Assembly: GCA_027307295.1 (NCBI GenBank)
Contig: DAHUXF010000179.1
Coordinates: forward strand, 1-6,348
DNA length: 6,348 nucleotides
Direction: 5' to 3'
DNA from: Acidobacteriaceae bacterium
GTDB taxonomy: Bacteria > Acidobacteriota > Terriglobia > Terriglobales > Acidobacteriaceae
Both the position numbers and the translations under genes were made by a program. This document shows, piece after piece, positions 1 through 6,348 of the stretch (position 1 is the first letter of the stretch; each line of letters begins with the position of its first letter). A model generated the notes under the pieces. The model ran no database searches. It had not been told where the DNA came from and saw nothing but the letters and a program-made list of their open reading frames with translations.

Positions 1-1317
1 CTTTGTTCCGCGCTTTTTGGTTTTGTGCTGACGTTGCTGCTCACTGGTTGCGGCAGCAGCAATAATATGACCACCGCCAGCGCCGGGAATACCGTCATAC
101 AGACCGGAGACGCGGTCAACGATCAGATTGCAAAATTTGAGCTGACCATCAGCTCCATCACTCTTACGGGTGTAAGCCCCACTCCTACCACCGGCAATCT
201 GCTGTCCCGGCCCAGTGAAGTGGAGTTTACGCACCAGGCCGGCACTTTTGAGCCGCTCACGCTGGCCAACGTTCCAGCGGGCACATACAATGGCGCAACG
301 CTGACGGTATCCAACCCCGATGTGGTTGTCATCAATGGCAGCACGCCGGCAAAAGTTACGGCAACCCTTTCCAGCACCACCGTGAATGTCTCCTTTGCCA
401 ACATTTCAGTTGGCGCATCGCCGCAGTTCATCAATTTCGATCTTGATCTGGCTGGTTCGGTCACGCTGAATGGCCCGCCGGTCACGGCTGCCACAGTCAA
501 TCCTAAGTTTAATGTCACCTCCATCACAGTGCCGTCCGCAGGCAATGAAGGAAATGAAGACCACGAAGATGGTGAACTGGAAGACGTGCACGGCACGGTC
601 AAGAGCATCAGCGCTCCTAACTTCACCGTCACAGACAGATCCATGGACATCACACTGGCCACGGATGCCAATACGCAGTTCAAAGACGGCATCACGCAAC
701 TCTCTGACCTGAAAGTGGGCGATATTGTTGCAGTGGACGGTATCACCAAATCCGACGGCACGAAACTGGCTACCAAGGTGGAGCTCGAAGGCGGCGAGAA
801 CGGCGAAGAGGCTGAAGGCCTGATCTCTTCTCTGGACAGCCCGCTCACCAAAATCACCATTGTGCACCAGGTGGATTCCAGCAACACGACTGCCACAACC
901 CTGGACATCGGCGTAAATTCCAGCACGGTCTACAGCGTGAGAACGGACAAACTCAATATTAGCGCTCCGGTGTTAGATGCAATGCACATTGGCAAAGGCC
1001 AGCGCATTGAAGCCGATGCTATAAGCAATGCCACCACGCCGATCATGGCCAGCAAGATCAAACTGCGTGAGCAGGCCCTGGTAGGGACCGTGGCCGCAAC
1101 GCCAGCGCCAACAGCTACCGGCTTTACTCTCAACATCAACGCCTCCTCCGCCTTTGGGACTCTCACGGGCGTAACTGCAGTGCCAGTGACCATTGCGAAC
1201 GGCGCAACACTCAGGACAACTCCAACCGCTGGGGTGACCATCCGGGTACGCGGTCTGGTGTTCTTTAACGGCGGCGCTTATACCATGATCGCCGTCAGAG
1301 GTGACGACAATCAGTAG
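1..1317 (+). CDS. Secreted lipoprotein with DUF4382-like and DUF5666-like domains (5' partial)
   Basis: Probable cell-envelope lipoprotein of unknown function. The frame is open to the window edge. The first usual start codon inside the window is GTG at 25, but the in-frame residues before it (LCSALFGF) continue a hydrophobic signal peptide, so the true start lies upstream. The lipobox LTGC ends with the cysteine at 49-51, the expected lipidation site, followed by a Ser/Asn/Thr-rich tether. Counting from the GTG, residues 30-168 form a beta-rich region resembling DUF4382 (FELTISSITLTGV; LANVPAGTYNGATLTVS). Residues 174-187 are an acidic linker. Residues 188-255 resemble a DUF5666 beta-barrel repeat (GTVKSISAPNFTVTD; LKVGDIVAVDGI). 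Residues 264-346 and 352-426 look like two more divergent copies. No catalytic motif is visible. The family names come from recalled sequence patterns and have not been searched. The gene ends in TAG and is followed by its own terminator. Confidence 0.85.
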   Translation, partial: LCSALFGFVLTLLLTGCGSSNNMTTASAGNTVIQTGDAVNDQIAKFELTISSITLTGVSPTPTTGNLLSRPSEVEFTHQAGTFEPLTLANVPAGTYNGATLTVSNPDVVVINGSTPAKVTATLSSTTVNVSFANISVGASPQFINFDLDLAGSVTLNGPPVTAATVNPKFNVTSITVPSAGNEGNEDHEDGELEDVHGTVKSISAPNFTVTDRSMDITLATDANTQFKDGITQLSDLKVGDIVAVDGITKSDGTKLATKVELEGGENGEEAEGLISSLDSPLTKITIVHQVDSSNTTATTLDIGVNSSTVYSVRTDKLNISAPVLDAMHIGKGQRIEADAISNATTPIMASKIKLREQALVGTVAATPAPTATGFTLNINASSAFGTLTGVTAVPVTIANGATLRTTPTAGVTIRVRGLVFFNGGAYTMIAVRGDDNQ

Positions 1318-1340
1318 TAACTTTGCTACGCATTGAACTT

Positions 1341-1371
1341 GAAGGCCTGCTTTGCGCAGGCCTTCATTTTT
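1341..1371 (+). terminator. Rho-independent terminator of the lipoprotein gene
   Basis: A perfect 10-bp inverted repeat, GAAGGCCTGC (1341-1350) and GCAGGCCTTC (1356-1365), encloses a 5-base TTTGC loop. One A and then five T (1367-1371) follow. It starts 23 bases after the lipoprotein stop codon. Read from the other strand, the hairpin is followed by AAGTTCAATG with no T run, so it should act mainly on + strand transcription. It could still weakly stop transcripts arriving from the convergent GH57 gene. Confidence 0.9.
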
Positions 1372-1398
1372 ACAGTGAAGATTTTTCATTGCCTTAGG

Positions 1399-3609
1399 CT
1401 ATGGCTTTGCATACGGCAGCGGGCTCAGCGCGCCTTCCGGCACAATCTTTACATCGATTGCGCCTTCCTGCGGCAGAGCGTCCAGAGGAAGTTTGTCCCG
1501 CCACAAAGAAAACCGGATGCGCAATGTGGAGTCCTGCTCCGTGTTCAGCAACGCCAGAGGGATCTGGCATTCAAAAATTGACTCCAGCGCCACATGGATG
1601 GAAGCTGACGGCTCTGGTGCATGGCCATTGTTACAGAACGTCCAGCCGTGAACTTGTCCGGAAAGAATTTCCACATCCAGGCGGTACGCTGCGGCGGAAG
1701 TGCCATCGGCAAACACGGGCTCAAGAGCAACTATCAGCCTGGTGTCTCCCGTGGCCCACTCCATCGGAGGCACAATAAAATCCAGGCGGCAATAGAGATT
1801 GGCTTCGTCAATGCCGGCATAGGCGGTATCCAGCAGGAAGAGCCGTCCATGCATGCTGGAAGAATGACGATCCGCGACATGCGTGGCCGCGCCCAGCCAC
1901 TCAAAATAGCCGATATTTCTGCCATCAATCTTAGGATGAATGTATGCAGTCTGGGGCGTGAACTGCGGCTTGACCGGCGCTCCGGCAATTGGCTGGGCCA
2001 GCACATCCGGCGCAGCTCCGCCCAGCGCCAGATAGATGTTGGAGAGATGTTTACGGTAAAGCTCGTCAAATTCGCGGTCATTGGCGGAGTGATGCTCCGG
2101 CCCATACCACCAGTTCCAGTCACTGCCCTCAGCAATCAGCAGCTCTTCATAGGCCAGCGCCTTTTGTTGACTGGAGACTTTTTCAGAGTTTTCTACATAA
2201 AAATCATGCGCGGCAGAAAGATGGTCCCAGGACGTATTGTCTTCCGGCGCGCCAATCCAGACATCAAAGTTGGCATTGATCCACGAACCGGGATGGATAG
2301 AGGCCAGCTTCCCTGGTTGGGGTTCCAGCGCAATTGCTTCTGACATGGTCAATGCCTGAAGGGATGGATCTTGCTCAATGGCGGAATAAAGCCGGCGCAG
2401 AAATTCACGTCCGGATTGCGGGTAGCTCTCCCACGCGTTTTCACCGTCAAGGATCACCGGCACCACTGCATTCTTTCCCTTCTGCAGTACGGCTTCCGCG
2501 GATTGCTTTACGCGATGCAGGAAATCTTCCGCAGCATTCCTGGCCGGAACTCCGGAATAGACAAAGCCAATCAGGTCAGAAAGCGAGTGGTCACGAAACA
2601 GCACGTTCATCTGCGCGCTGCCCTGCTGCCAGCGGAATACCTGGTAAAGCTGTTCTGCCGCTGATGCGAGCAGCGTACCGCTGCTGTCCCGCTCAAGAGT
2701 AGTACCGAGTGACCGGCACAAAACACCTTCATCCGTGGCCACCCACTGCAAGCCAAGTTCGTGCGCAATGGCCAGAGTCTCATTGGAGACACTGCCTTCG
2801 GAAGGCCACATGCCGCGTGGACGAATCCCAAAGACCTTTTCATGCAGCGCCAGTCCGCGCTGTATCTGTTCCCGCGCATCTTCCGGATGGCGGAAGCGCC
2901 TGGGTAAAGGCAGACCGTGATGGGAAACGCCGCCAATATCGTTATCGCAAACCAGTGGCAGAATTGGATGGTAGAACGGAGAGGTTGAAATCTCAATGGA
3001 GCCACGGCGTGCGGCGTCAGCATATGCCGGGAGCACTCGGGCCAGAAATGCACGCTCTTTTGCGATGACCAGTTGCTGATCTTCCAGGGAATATCTCCGG
3101 CCTTTGCGAATCAGCTCCTGAATGTCGGGATCATCAAGGAAGAATTCATCCATCCAGGCAATCTGCGAAAGCACCTGCAGGTCCGTGATGTCCCCAGGAC
3201 TGATCTTCCGTGCTATGGCGTGCATCTCCTGAGGGCGGCCATTGAACTCCTGCCATAGCTCACGATAACGCGGATAACGGCCAATCATGTTGTCCGCGTT
3301 TGCCTGGAAAAGATACTGGAGCGCAAAGAGCTTGTCCCCGAACTCCATCTCCTGCGCAGGCTGTGCCGCTGCCTGCAGGAATGGGTCGCGGGCCGTACCA
3401 TCAACATATTCCTGTATCTGCGCTATCAGGCTCGGCACCAGGTTAAATGTCTGATGCAGGCCAGGAAACTCGTCCAACAGTTTCACCATGCCGTAATAAT
3501 CCTTGAGCGCATGCAGGCGGACCCAGGGCAGACGGTATTCCCCTGTAACCAGGTCCTTGTAGTACGGCTGGTGCATGTGCCAGAGAAACAGGATTCGTAT
3601 GACCGGCAT
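1399..3609 (-). CDS. Glycoside hydrolase family 57 (alpha-amylase / amylopullulanase-like)
   Basis: Retaining alpha-glucan hydrolase or glucanotransferase of family GH57, predicted to act in the cytoplasm on glycogen or maltodextrin; no signal peptide is visible. All five GH57 signatures are present, numbered from the ATG at 3609: HQP at 13-15; GSIEISTSPFYHPILP at 203-218; WPSEGS with the expected nucleophile Glu271; ILDGENAWE with the expected acid/base Asp388; and SDWNWWYG at 496-503. These cover a (beta/alpha)7-type barrel and helical region. A C-terminal beta-rich domain of about 180 residues follows (from roughly residue 555). The 736-residue length fits larger GH57 members. Start choice: a GTG at 3633 and an ATG at 3624 are also in frame, but MPVIRILFLWHMHQPYY looks like a natural family N-terminus. 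No strong ribosome binding site precedes any of the three. The exact specificity (amylase, pullulanase or transferase) cannot be read from these motifs. Confidence 0.93.
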   Translation of the reverse strand: MPVIRILFLWHMHQPYYKDLVTGEYRLPWVRLHALKDYYGMVKLLDEFPGLHQTFNLVPSLIAQIQEYVDGTARDPFLQAAAQPAQEMEFGDKLFALQYLFQANADNMIGRYPRYRELWQEFNGRPQEMHAIARKISPGDITDLQVLSQIAWMDEFFLDDPDIQELIRKGRRYSLEDQQLVIAKERAFLARVLPAYADAARRGSIEISTSPFYHPILPLVCDNDIGGVSHHGLPLPRRFRHPEDAREQIQRGLALHEKVFGIRPRGMWPSEGSVSNETLAIAHELGLQWVATDEGVLCRSLGTTLERDSSGTLLASAAEQLYQVFRWQQGSAQMNVLFRDHSLSDLIGFVYSGVPARNAAEDFLHRVKQSAEAVLQKGKNAVVPVILDGENAWESYPQSGREFLRRLYSAIEQDPSLQALTMSEAIALEPQPGKLASIHPGSWINANFDVWIGAPEDNTSWDHLSAAHDFYVENSEKVSSQQKALAYEELLIAEGSDWNWWYGPEHHSANDREFDELYRKHLSNIYLALGGAAPDVLAQPIAGAPVKPQFTPQTAYIHPKIDGRNIGYFEWLGAATHVADRHSSSMHGRLFLLDTAYAGIDEANLYCRLDFIVPPMEWATGDTRLIVALEPVFADGTSAAAYRLDVEILSGQVHGWTFCNNGHAPEPSASIHVALESIFECQIPLALLNTEQDSTLRIRFSLWRDKLPLDALPQEGAIDVKIVPEGALSPLPYAKP

Positions 3610-3616
3610 ATCCACG

Positions 3617-3622
3617 ATTATC
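3617..3622 (-). promoter_or_regulatory. Possible -10 element for the GH57 gene
   Basis: On the minus strand this reads GATAAT, five of six matches to TATAAT. It ends 7 bases before the ATG at 3609, so a transcript from it would start at or next to that ATG and be nearly leaderless, which would fit the lack of a ribosome binding site. No good -35 hexamer is seen at the usual distance, and the area is AT-rich enough for a chance match. Confidence 0.2.
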
Positions 3623-3644
3623 ATTAATAACACAGCATTGCATC

Positions 3645-3653
3645 TGCTAGACT
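3645..3653 (+). promoter_or_regulatory. Possible extended -10 promoter for lptF-lptG
   Basis: TGCTAGACT matches the TGnTAnnnT extended -10 pattern, with four of six matches to TATAAT in the hexamer. It would place the transcription start near 3660, just ahead of the purine-rich AAGAAG at 3661-3666. There is no recognisable -35 box. A similar TGnTAnnnT element occurs in front of the next gene (6064-6072), which gives modest support. Confidence 0.3.
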
Positions 3654-3660
3654 TTTGCCA

Positions 3661-3666
3661 AAGAAG
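3661..3666 (+). promoter_or_regulatory. Candidate ribosome binding site bearing on the lptF-lptG start
   Basis: AAGAAG is a weak Shine-Dalgarno-like purine run. It lies 5 bases before the in-frame GTT at 3672 and 11 bases before ATC at 3678, but 29 bases before the TTG at 3696. Its position therefore favours initiation upstream of the TTG, where the conserved N-terminal residues are encoded. The match is weak and rests mainly on position. Confidence 0.3.
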
Positions 3667-3695
3667 ATAAAGTTCGCATCTTTACCCGCTACATT

Positions 3696-6026
3696 TTGAA
3701 AGAAGTGCTTTGGCACGGGCTCATTGGGGCTTCTGTCTTCACGTTTGTCATCTTTATGCGTGAAGTCACCAGGATCTTTGAGCTGGTGGTCCGCAACAGC
3801 GCTCCTGTGCCCAGTGTGGCTGAAGTCTTCTTCTTCACTCTTCCGGCGGCTTTGCGGGTTACCATCCCCATGGGCGTGCTCGTCGGCATTCTACTGGGCC
3901 TGAGCCGCATGGCCGCAGACAGTGAAGTGACCGCCATGCGCGCTTCCGGCGTGAGCGTTCGCACCTTTCTCAAGATCATCTCCCTGTTCGGAATAGTGGC
4001 ATGGATTCTGGCGCTCTTCAACTCGGTCTACGTTGAACCGCGGTCGGCTGCTGCGCTGGCGCGCCTGCAAAACAAGCTGATTTCAGCGCAAATTTCTTTT
4101 GAGGTCCAGCCGCGTGTTTTCTATGAAGGTTTTAATCATCACGTGCTCTATGTGGAGGACGTATCCAGCGCCTCTGGCGCGGCCATCTGGAAGAACGTGT
4201 TCGACGCCGACATCAGCACTCCCGGCGCTCCTAAAATCACCATTGCCAAAGAGGCCATTGTCAGCAGCGCAGGCAGTGATTCAATCCGACTGCACCTGAT
4301 GAATGGCGAGACCCATGATGCCAGCGCCCGCGCTCCGGACCAGTACACCATTTCCACTTTTGAAGAGACAGACATCGCCATCAGCCTGCCGCCTGTGCCC
4401 AAGCCCGCCCAGGAGGCGGTGCCAGTGGCGCAGCTGACAACCCCAGAGCTGTATCGCCAGACCTACAACCCGAATAAAGAGTTTGCGCGCTGGTACTGGA
4501 TTGAATTTAACCGGCGGCTCGCCTTGCCCACAGCGTGTCTTGTGCTGGTGCTCATCGGCATTCCACTCGGCCTTTCCGCCAAAAAGGGCGGCAAAGGCGC
4601 GGGCTTTGTGCTGACGATTGTGCTGGTCTTCATCTACTATTTTTTGTCCATCATTGGCGTGTCGCTGGCGCGCGGGGGAAAGCTCTCTCCCGTGCTGGGC
4701 GTCTGGATGGCCAACATTATTTTTGGCCTCATCGGCGCTCTGCTGCTCTGGCGTACGGACAAAATTCCGGTAGAGCTCGGCCTGGGACAGATGTTGATTG
4801 GCCAGTTCAAAGGCTCGCTGGCAGCGCGGCTCAATTCCAGGGACGATGACTCTTCCATGGGCGCCCGCCGGCGCTCACGCATCTTCAGCACACGCTTCCC
4901 GCTGATCCTGGATGACTATGTGTTACGCAGCTTCGTCGGGTATCTGGCCCTGATCGTCTCCAGCCTGCTGGTGCTGTTTCTTGTCTTTACCTATTTTGAG
5001 TTGCTCTCGGACATTGTCCGCAAAAAAATCTCCCTGCTTACGCAGCTGGAGTACCTGCTTAACTTCATTCCTTCGGTTCTGTATCAGGTCACGCCGCTGG
5101 CCGTTCTGCTGACTGTTCTGGTGATGTTTGGGCTCATGCAGAAATCCAATGAGATTACGGCCATGAAAGCCACCGGCGTCAGCATCTATCGCGCTGTGGT
5201 CCCCATACTGGTGATTGCCGTAGCGCTGGCGGGCGGCCTCTTCATGCTGGACCAATGGTACTTGCCATACGCCAACAAGCGGGTGGAAACCCTGCGCAAC
5301 CTGATCAAGGGCAAGCCCGCGCAGACTTATCTGCGTCCTGACCGCAAATGGATTTTTGGCGAAAGCAAGAAGAATGGCGGCATTGAGGACAACCGCAAAA
5401 TTTACTACTATGAGGCCTTTGATCCTGACCGCAACTCCTTCGCCAGCATTTCCGCCTTTGAACTCAATCCGCACTCCTTCCAGATGGTGCGGCGCATCTA
5501 TGCCATGCGCGCGCGGTGGGCGGAACATCTGCAGAAATGGACCTTTGAAAATGGCTGGGAGCGCTCATGGAAAGGCTCTTCCGCCATCGACCAGCAGGAA
5601 GACCTGCGCAAATTTGATGTAAGCACTTTCTCAGAACTGAATGAGCCGCCGGGTTATTTCAAAAAAGAAGTGCTGCAATCTTCAGAGATGAATTACGACG
5701 AACTCCGCCGCTATATCAATGACCTTCAGCAAGGCGGGTTTGACGTGGTGCGGCTGCGCGTGCAGCTGCAAAAGAAAGTGGCCTTCCCGCTTATCACCCT
5801 GGTCATGGCTGTTCTGGCCGTGCCTTTTGCTCTTTCCGGCGGACGGCGTGGCGCGTTAAGCGGGGTGGTAGTAGCGTTGGTCATCGGCGTGACGTATTTC
5901 CTTACCTCCGGCCTGTTTGAAGCCATGGGCAACGTCAGCCAGCTCCCTCCGTTGATCGCCGCATGGTCACCCGACCTTATTTTTGGACTGGCCGGCGGCT
6001 ACCTTATCCTGAAAACTCCATCCTGA
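3696..6026 (+). CDS. lptFG: Fused LPS-export permease LptF-LptG
   Basis: Inner-membrane permease that, with the ATPase LptB, extracts lipopolysaccharide and passes it to the LptC/LptA bridge. Two YjgP/YjgQ-type units sit in one 776-residue chain, about twice the usual 350-400. Unit 1 (LptF-like, 1-352): hydrophobic segments at about 8-24, 44-70, 93-113, 275-294, 301-324 and 333-352, with a periplasmic beta domain at about 114-270. A charged linker covers 353-400. Unit 2 (LptG-like, 401-776): segments at about 411-435, 455-480, 498-520, 693-713, 717-740 and 750-772, with a periplasmic domain at about 522-690. Each unit keeps the LptB-contacting coupling-helix signature: SEVTAMRASGVS (76-87) and NEITAMKATGVS (485-496). 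Start: TTG at 3696 is the first usual start codon after the in-frame TAG at 3648-3650. However, codons 3675-3695 read RIFTRYI, which continues into LKEV and is the typical LptF N-terminus, so the true start is probably near 3672. The symbol lptFG is descriptive. Confidence 0.93.
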   Translation: MKEVLWHGLIGASVFTFVIFMREVTRIFELVVRNSAPVPSVAEVFFFTLPAALRVTIPMGVLVGILLGLSRMAADSEVTAMRASGVSVRTFLKIISLFGIVAWILALFNSVYVEPRSAAALARLQNKLISAQISFEVQPRVFYEGFNHHVLYVEDVSSASGAAIWKNVFDADISTPGAPKITIAKEAIVSSAGSDSIRLHLMNGETHDASARAPDQYTISTFEETDIAISLPPVPKPAQEAVPVAQLTTPELYRQTYNPNKEFARWYWIEFNRRLALPTACLVLVLIGIPLGLSAKKGGKGAGFVLTIVLVFIYYFLSIIGVSLARGGKLSPVLGVWMANIIFGLIGALLLWRTDKIPVELGLGQMLIGQFKGSLAARLNSRDDDSSMGARRRSRIFSTRFPLILDDYVLRSFVGYLALIVSSLLVLFLVFTYFELLSDIVRKKISLLTQLEYLLNFIPSVLYQVTPLAVLLTVLVMFGLMQKSNEITAMKATGVSIYRAVVPILVIAVALAGGLFMLDQWYLPYANKRVETLRNLIKGKPAQTYLRPDRKWIFGESKKNGGIEDNRKIYYYEAFDPDRNSFASISAFELNPHSFQMVRRIYAMRARWAEHLQKWTFENGWERSWKGSSAIDQQEDLRKFDVSTFSELNEPPGYFKKEVLQSSEMNYDELRRYINDLQQGGFDVVRLRVQLQKKVAFPLITLVMAVLAVPFALSGGRRGALSGVVVALVIGVTYFLTSGLFEAMGNVSQLPPLIAAWSPDLIFGLAGGYLILKTPS
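3918..3956 (+). other. Coupling-helix motif of the LptF-like half
   Basis: Encodes DSEVTAMRASGVS (residues 75-87), the cytoplasmic loop helix after the second membrane segment that contacts LptB in known LptB2FG complexes. It is 8/13 identical to the second copy at 5145-5183, with conservative differences at most other positions. This makes it the clearest sequence sign that the protein is a duplicated permease unit. Confidence 0.8.
4752..4895 (+). other. Interdomain linker joining the LptF and LptG halves
   Basis: Encodes residues 353-400, a polar, charged stretch with an acidic patch (SRDDDSS) followed by a basic patch (RRRSR). It lies between the last membrane segment of the first half and the LptG-type start FPLILDDYVLRSF. 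Single LptF and LptG proteins each have six membrane segments with both ends in the cytoplasm, so a cytoplasmic linker fits the topology. There is no stop codon and no sign of a frameshift at the junction. The boundaries are approximate. Confidence 0.7.
5145..5183 (+). other. Coupling-helix motif of the LptG-like half
   Basis: Encodes SNEITAMKATGVS (residues 484-496), the second copy of the LptB-contacting motif. It falls at the equivalent place in the second half, after that half's second membrane segment. Its presence suggests that both halves can still bind an LptB subunit. Confidence 0.8.
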
Positions 6027-6063
6027 GAAATACCACCCGCAAAATAATGAGTAGCGGCTGTCC

Positions 6064-6072
6064 TGTTAAAAT
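6064..6072 (+). promoter_or_regulatory. Possible extended -10 promoter for the ABC exporter gene
   Basis: TGTTAAAAT fits the TGnTAnnnT extended -10 pattern, with five of six matches to TATAAT in the hexamer. It would start transcription near 6079, giving a leader of only about 8 bases before the ATG at 6087. No -35 box is evident. A second AT-rich match, TATAAC at 6077-6082, lies too close to the ATG to give a usual leader. No terminator hairpin is seen in the 60-base gap, so read-through from lptF-lptG is also possible. Confidence 0.35.
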
Positions 6073-6086
6073 CATCTATAACGCCA

Positions 6087-6348
6087 ATGGGTAAGAACTT
6101 AAAGCCGCTGTGGCCATATTTCAGCAAGTATCGCGTTGCCCTGATCTGGGGCGCGGTTACTGTTTTGTTTAACAACGGATTCTGGGTGCTCTCGCCGCAG
6201 ATCATTCAACGCGCCGTTGATGATCTCAACCACTATGGCGTAACGCGGCAAAAAATCGTGGTGTTCTCTTTGTTGCTGGTCGTGGTGGCGCTTTTTAAGG
6301 GCGTCTTTCAATTCCTGACCCGCTGGCTGGTGATCGGCGTCTCGCGTG
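6087..6348 (+). CDS. ABC exporter, N-terminal membrane domain (3' partial, MdlA/YheI-like)
   Basis: Start of a probable ABC transporter with fused membrane and ATPase domains; only the first 87 residues fall in the window. The ATG at 6087 opens MGKNLKPLWPYFSKYRVALI, the usual cytoplasmic entry helix (LWPYFxKYR). A first membrane segment follows at about 18-38 (LIWGAVTVLFNNGFWVLSPQ), then IIQRAVDDL and a second segment at about 58-77. The residues FQFLTRWLVIGVSR match the conserved end of the second helix in the MdlA/YheI group of half-transporters. The gene starts 60 bases after the lptF-lptG stop, on the same strand. No Shine-Dalgarno sequence precedes the ATG. The Walker motifs lie outside the window, so the ATPase half and the substrate (lipid, peptide or drug) cannot be judged here. 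An MsbA-like lipid role is possible but unsupported. Confidence 0.82.
   Translation, partial: MGKNLKPLWPYFSKYRVALIWGAVTVLFNNGFWVLSPQIIQRAVDDLNHYGVTRQKIVVFSLLLVVVALFKGVFQFLTRWLVIGVSR

Noticed and set aside
123..926. 267-codon open frame on the minus strand, antisense to the lipoprotein gene
   Set aside because: It lies wholly inside the lipoprotein coding region, and its translation is low-complexity Ser/Val/Thr-rich with no family resemblance. The plus frame has a lipobox, domain-like repeats and its own terminator.
1621..2343. 240-codon open frame on the plus strand, antisense to the GH57 gene
   Set aside because: It overlaps the GH57 gene, whose catalytic motifs are all intact. The antisense translation shows no recognisable domain and no ribosome binding site, and is best explained as a shadow frame.
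4605..4616. 12-base match TTTGTGCTGACG shared with positions 23-34
   Set aside because: Both copies encode short hydrophobic runs (FVLT) in a signal peptide and a membrane segment. The match ends there, so shared codon use explains it better than a repeat element.
4752..4895. Possible frameshift or gene boundary between the LptF and LptG halves
   Set aside because: The frame runs through without a stop, the linker is normal coding sequence, and no ribosome binding site followed by a start codon stands out before the LptG half. A true fusion is the simpler reading.
4923..5528. 201-codon open frame on the minus strand inside lptF-lptG
   Set aside because: It is antisense to the conserved LptG half. 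The translation is Gln/His-rich with no family signature, as expected for the complement of a membrane-protein gene.
6099..6311. 70-codon open frame on the minus strand at the right edge
   Set aside because: It is antisense to the ABC exporter start, whose plus-strand translation shows a clear entry helix, two membrane segments and the RWLVIGVSR motif.

Overview
The window looks like ordinary chromosome from a Gram-negative, moderately GC-rich bacterium. My best guess is Acidobacteriota (Terriglobia-like). That rests on the combination of a double-length LptF-LptG permease, a DUF4382/DUF5666-type lipoprotein and a cytoplasmic GH57 amylase-type enzyme. It is an inference from protein character, not a database match. 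I see no rRNA, tRNA, CRISPR array, insertion sequence, phage gene or attachment site.

Layout: (1) positions 1-1317, + strand, a secreted lipoprotein whose 5' end lies outside the window. It is followed by a strong rho-independent terminator at 1341-1371. (2) Positions 1399-3609, - strand, a glycoside hydrolase family 57 enzyme that converges on the lipoprotein gene. (3) A short divergent promoter region of about 60-90 bp (3610-3695). (4) Positions 3696-6026, + strand, one long ORF encoding the two lipopolysaccharide-export permeases LptF and LptG fused head to tail. Its real N-terminus almost certainly lies upstream of the first usual start codon. (5) From 6087 to the window edge, + strand, the first 87 codons of an ABC exporter with an MdlA/YheI-like N-terminus.

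How the genes work together: the LptF-LptG fusion would form the whole membrane channel of the LptB2FG complex, which pulls lipopolysaccharide from the inner membrane toward the outer membrane. Its ATPase LptB and the bridge proteins LptA and LptC are not in this window. The ABC exporter start follows in the same direction after 60 bp and could be co-transcribed or have its own promoter; a candidate extended -10 lies in the gap. The GH57 enzyme has no signal peptide and probably acts on cytoplasmic alpha-glucan. Nothing links it functionally to the permease apart from the shared intergenic region. The lipoprotein belongs to a separate, terminated transcription unit.

I found no convincing new biological system. 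The points most worth a second look are the missing canonical start codon in front of the conserved N-terminus of the LptF-LptG protein, and the fusion itself. All intergenic gaps are shorter than 100 bases.
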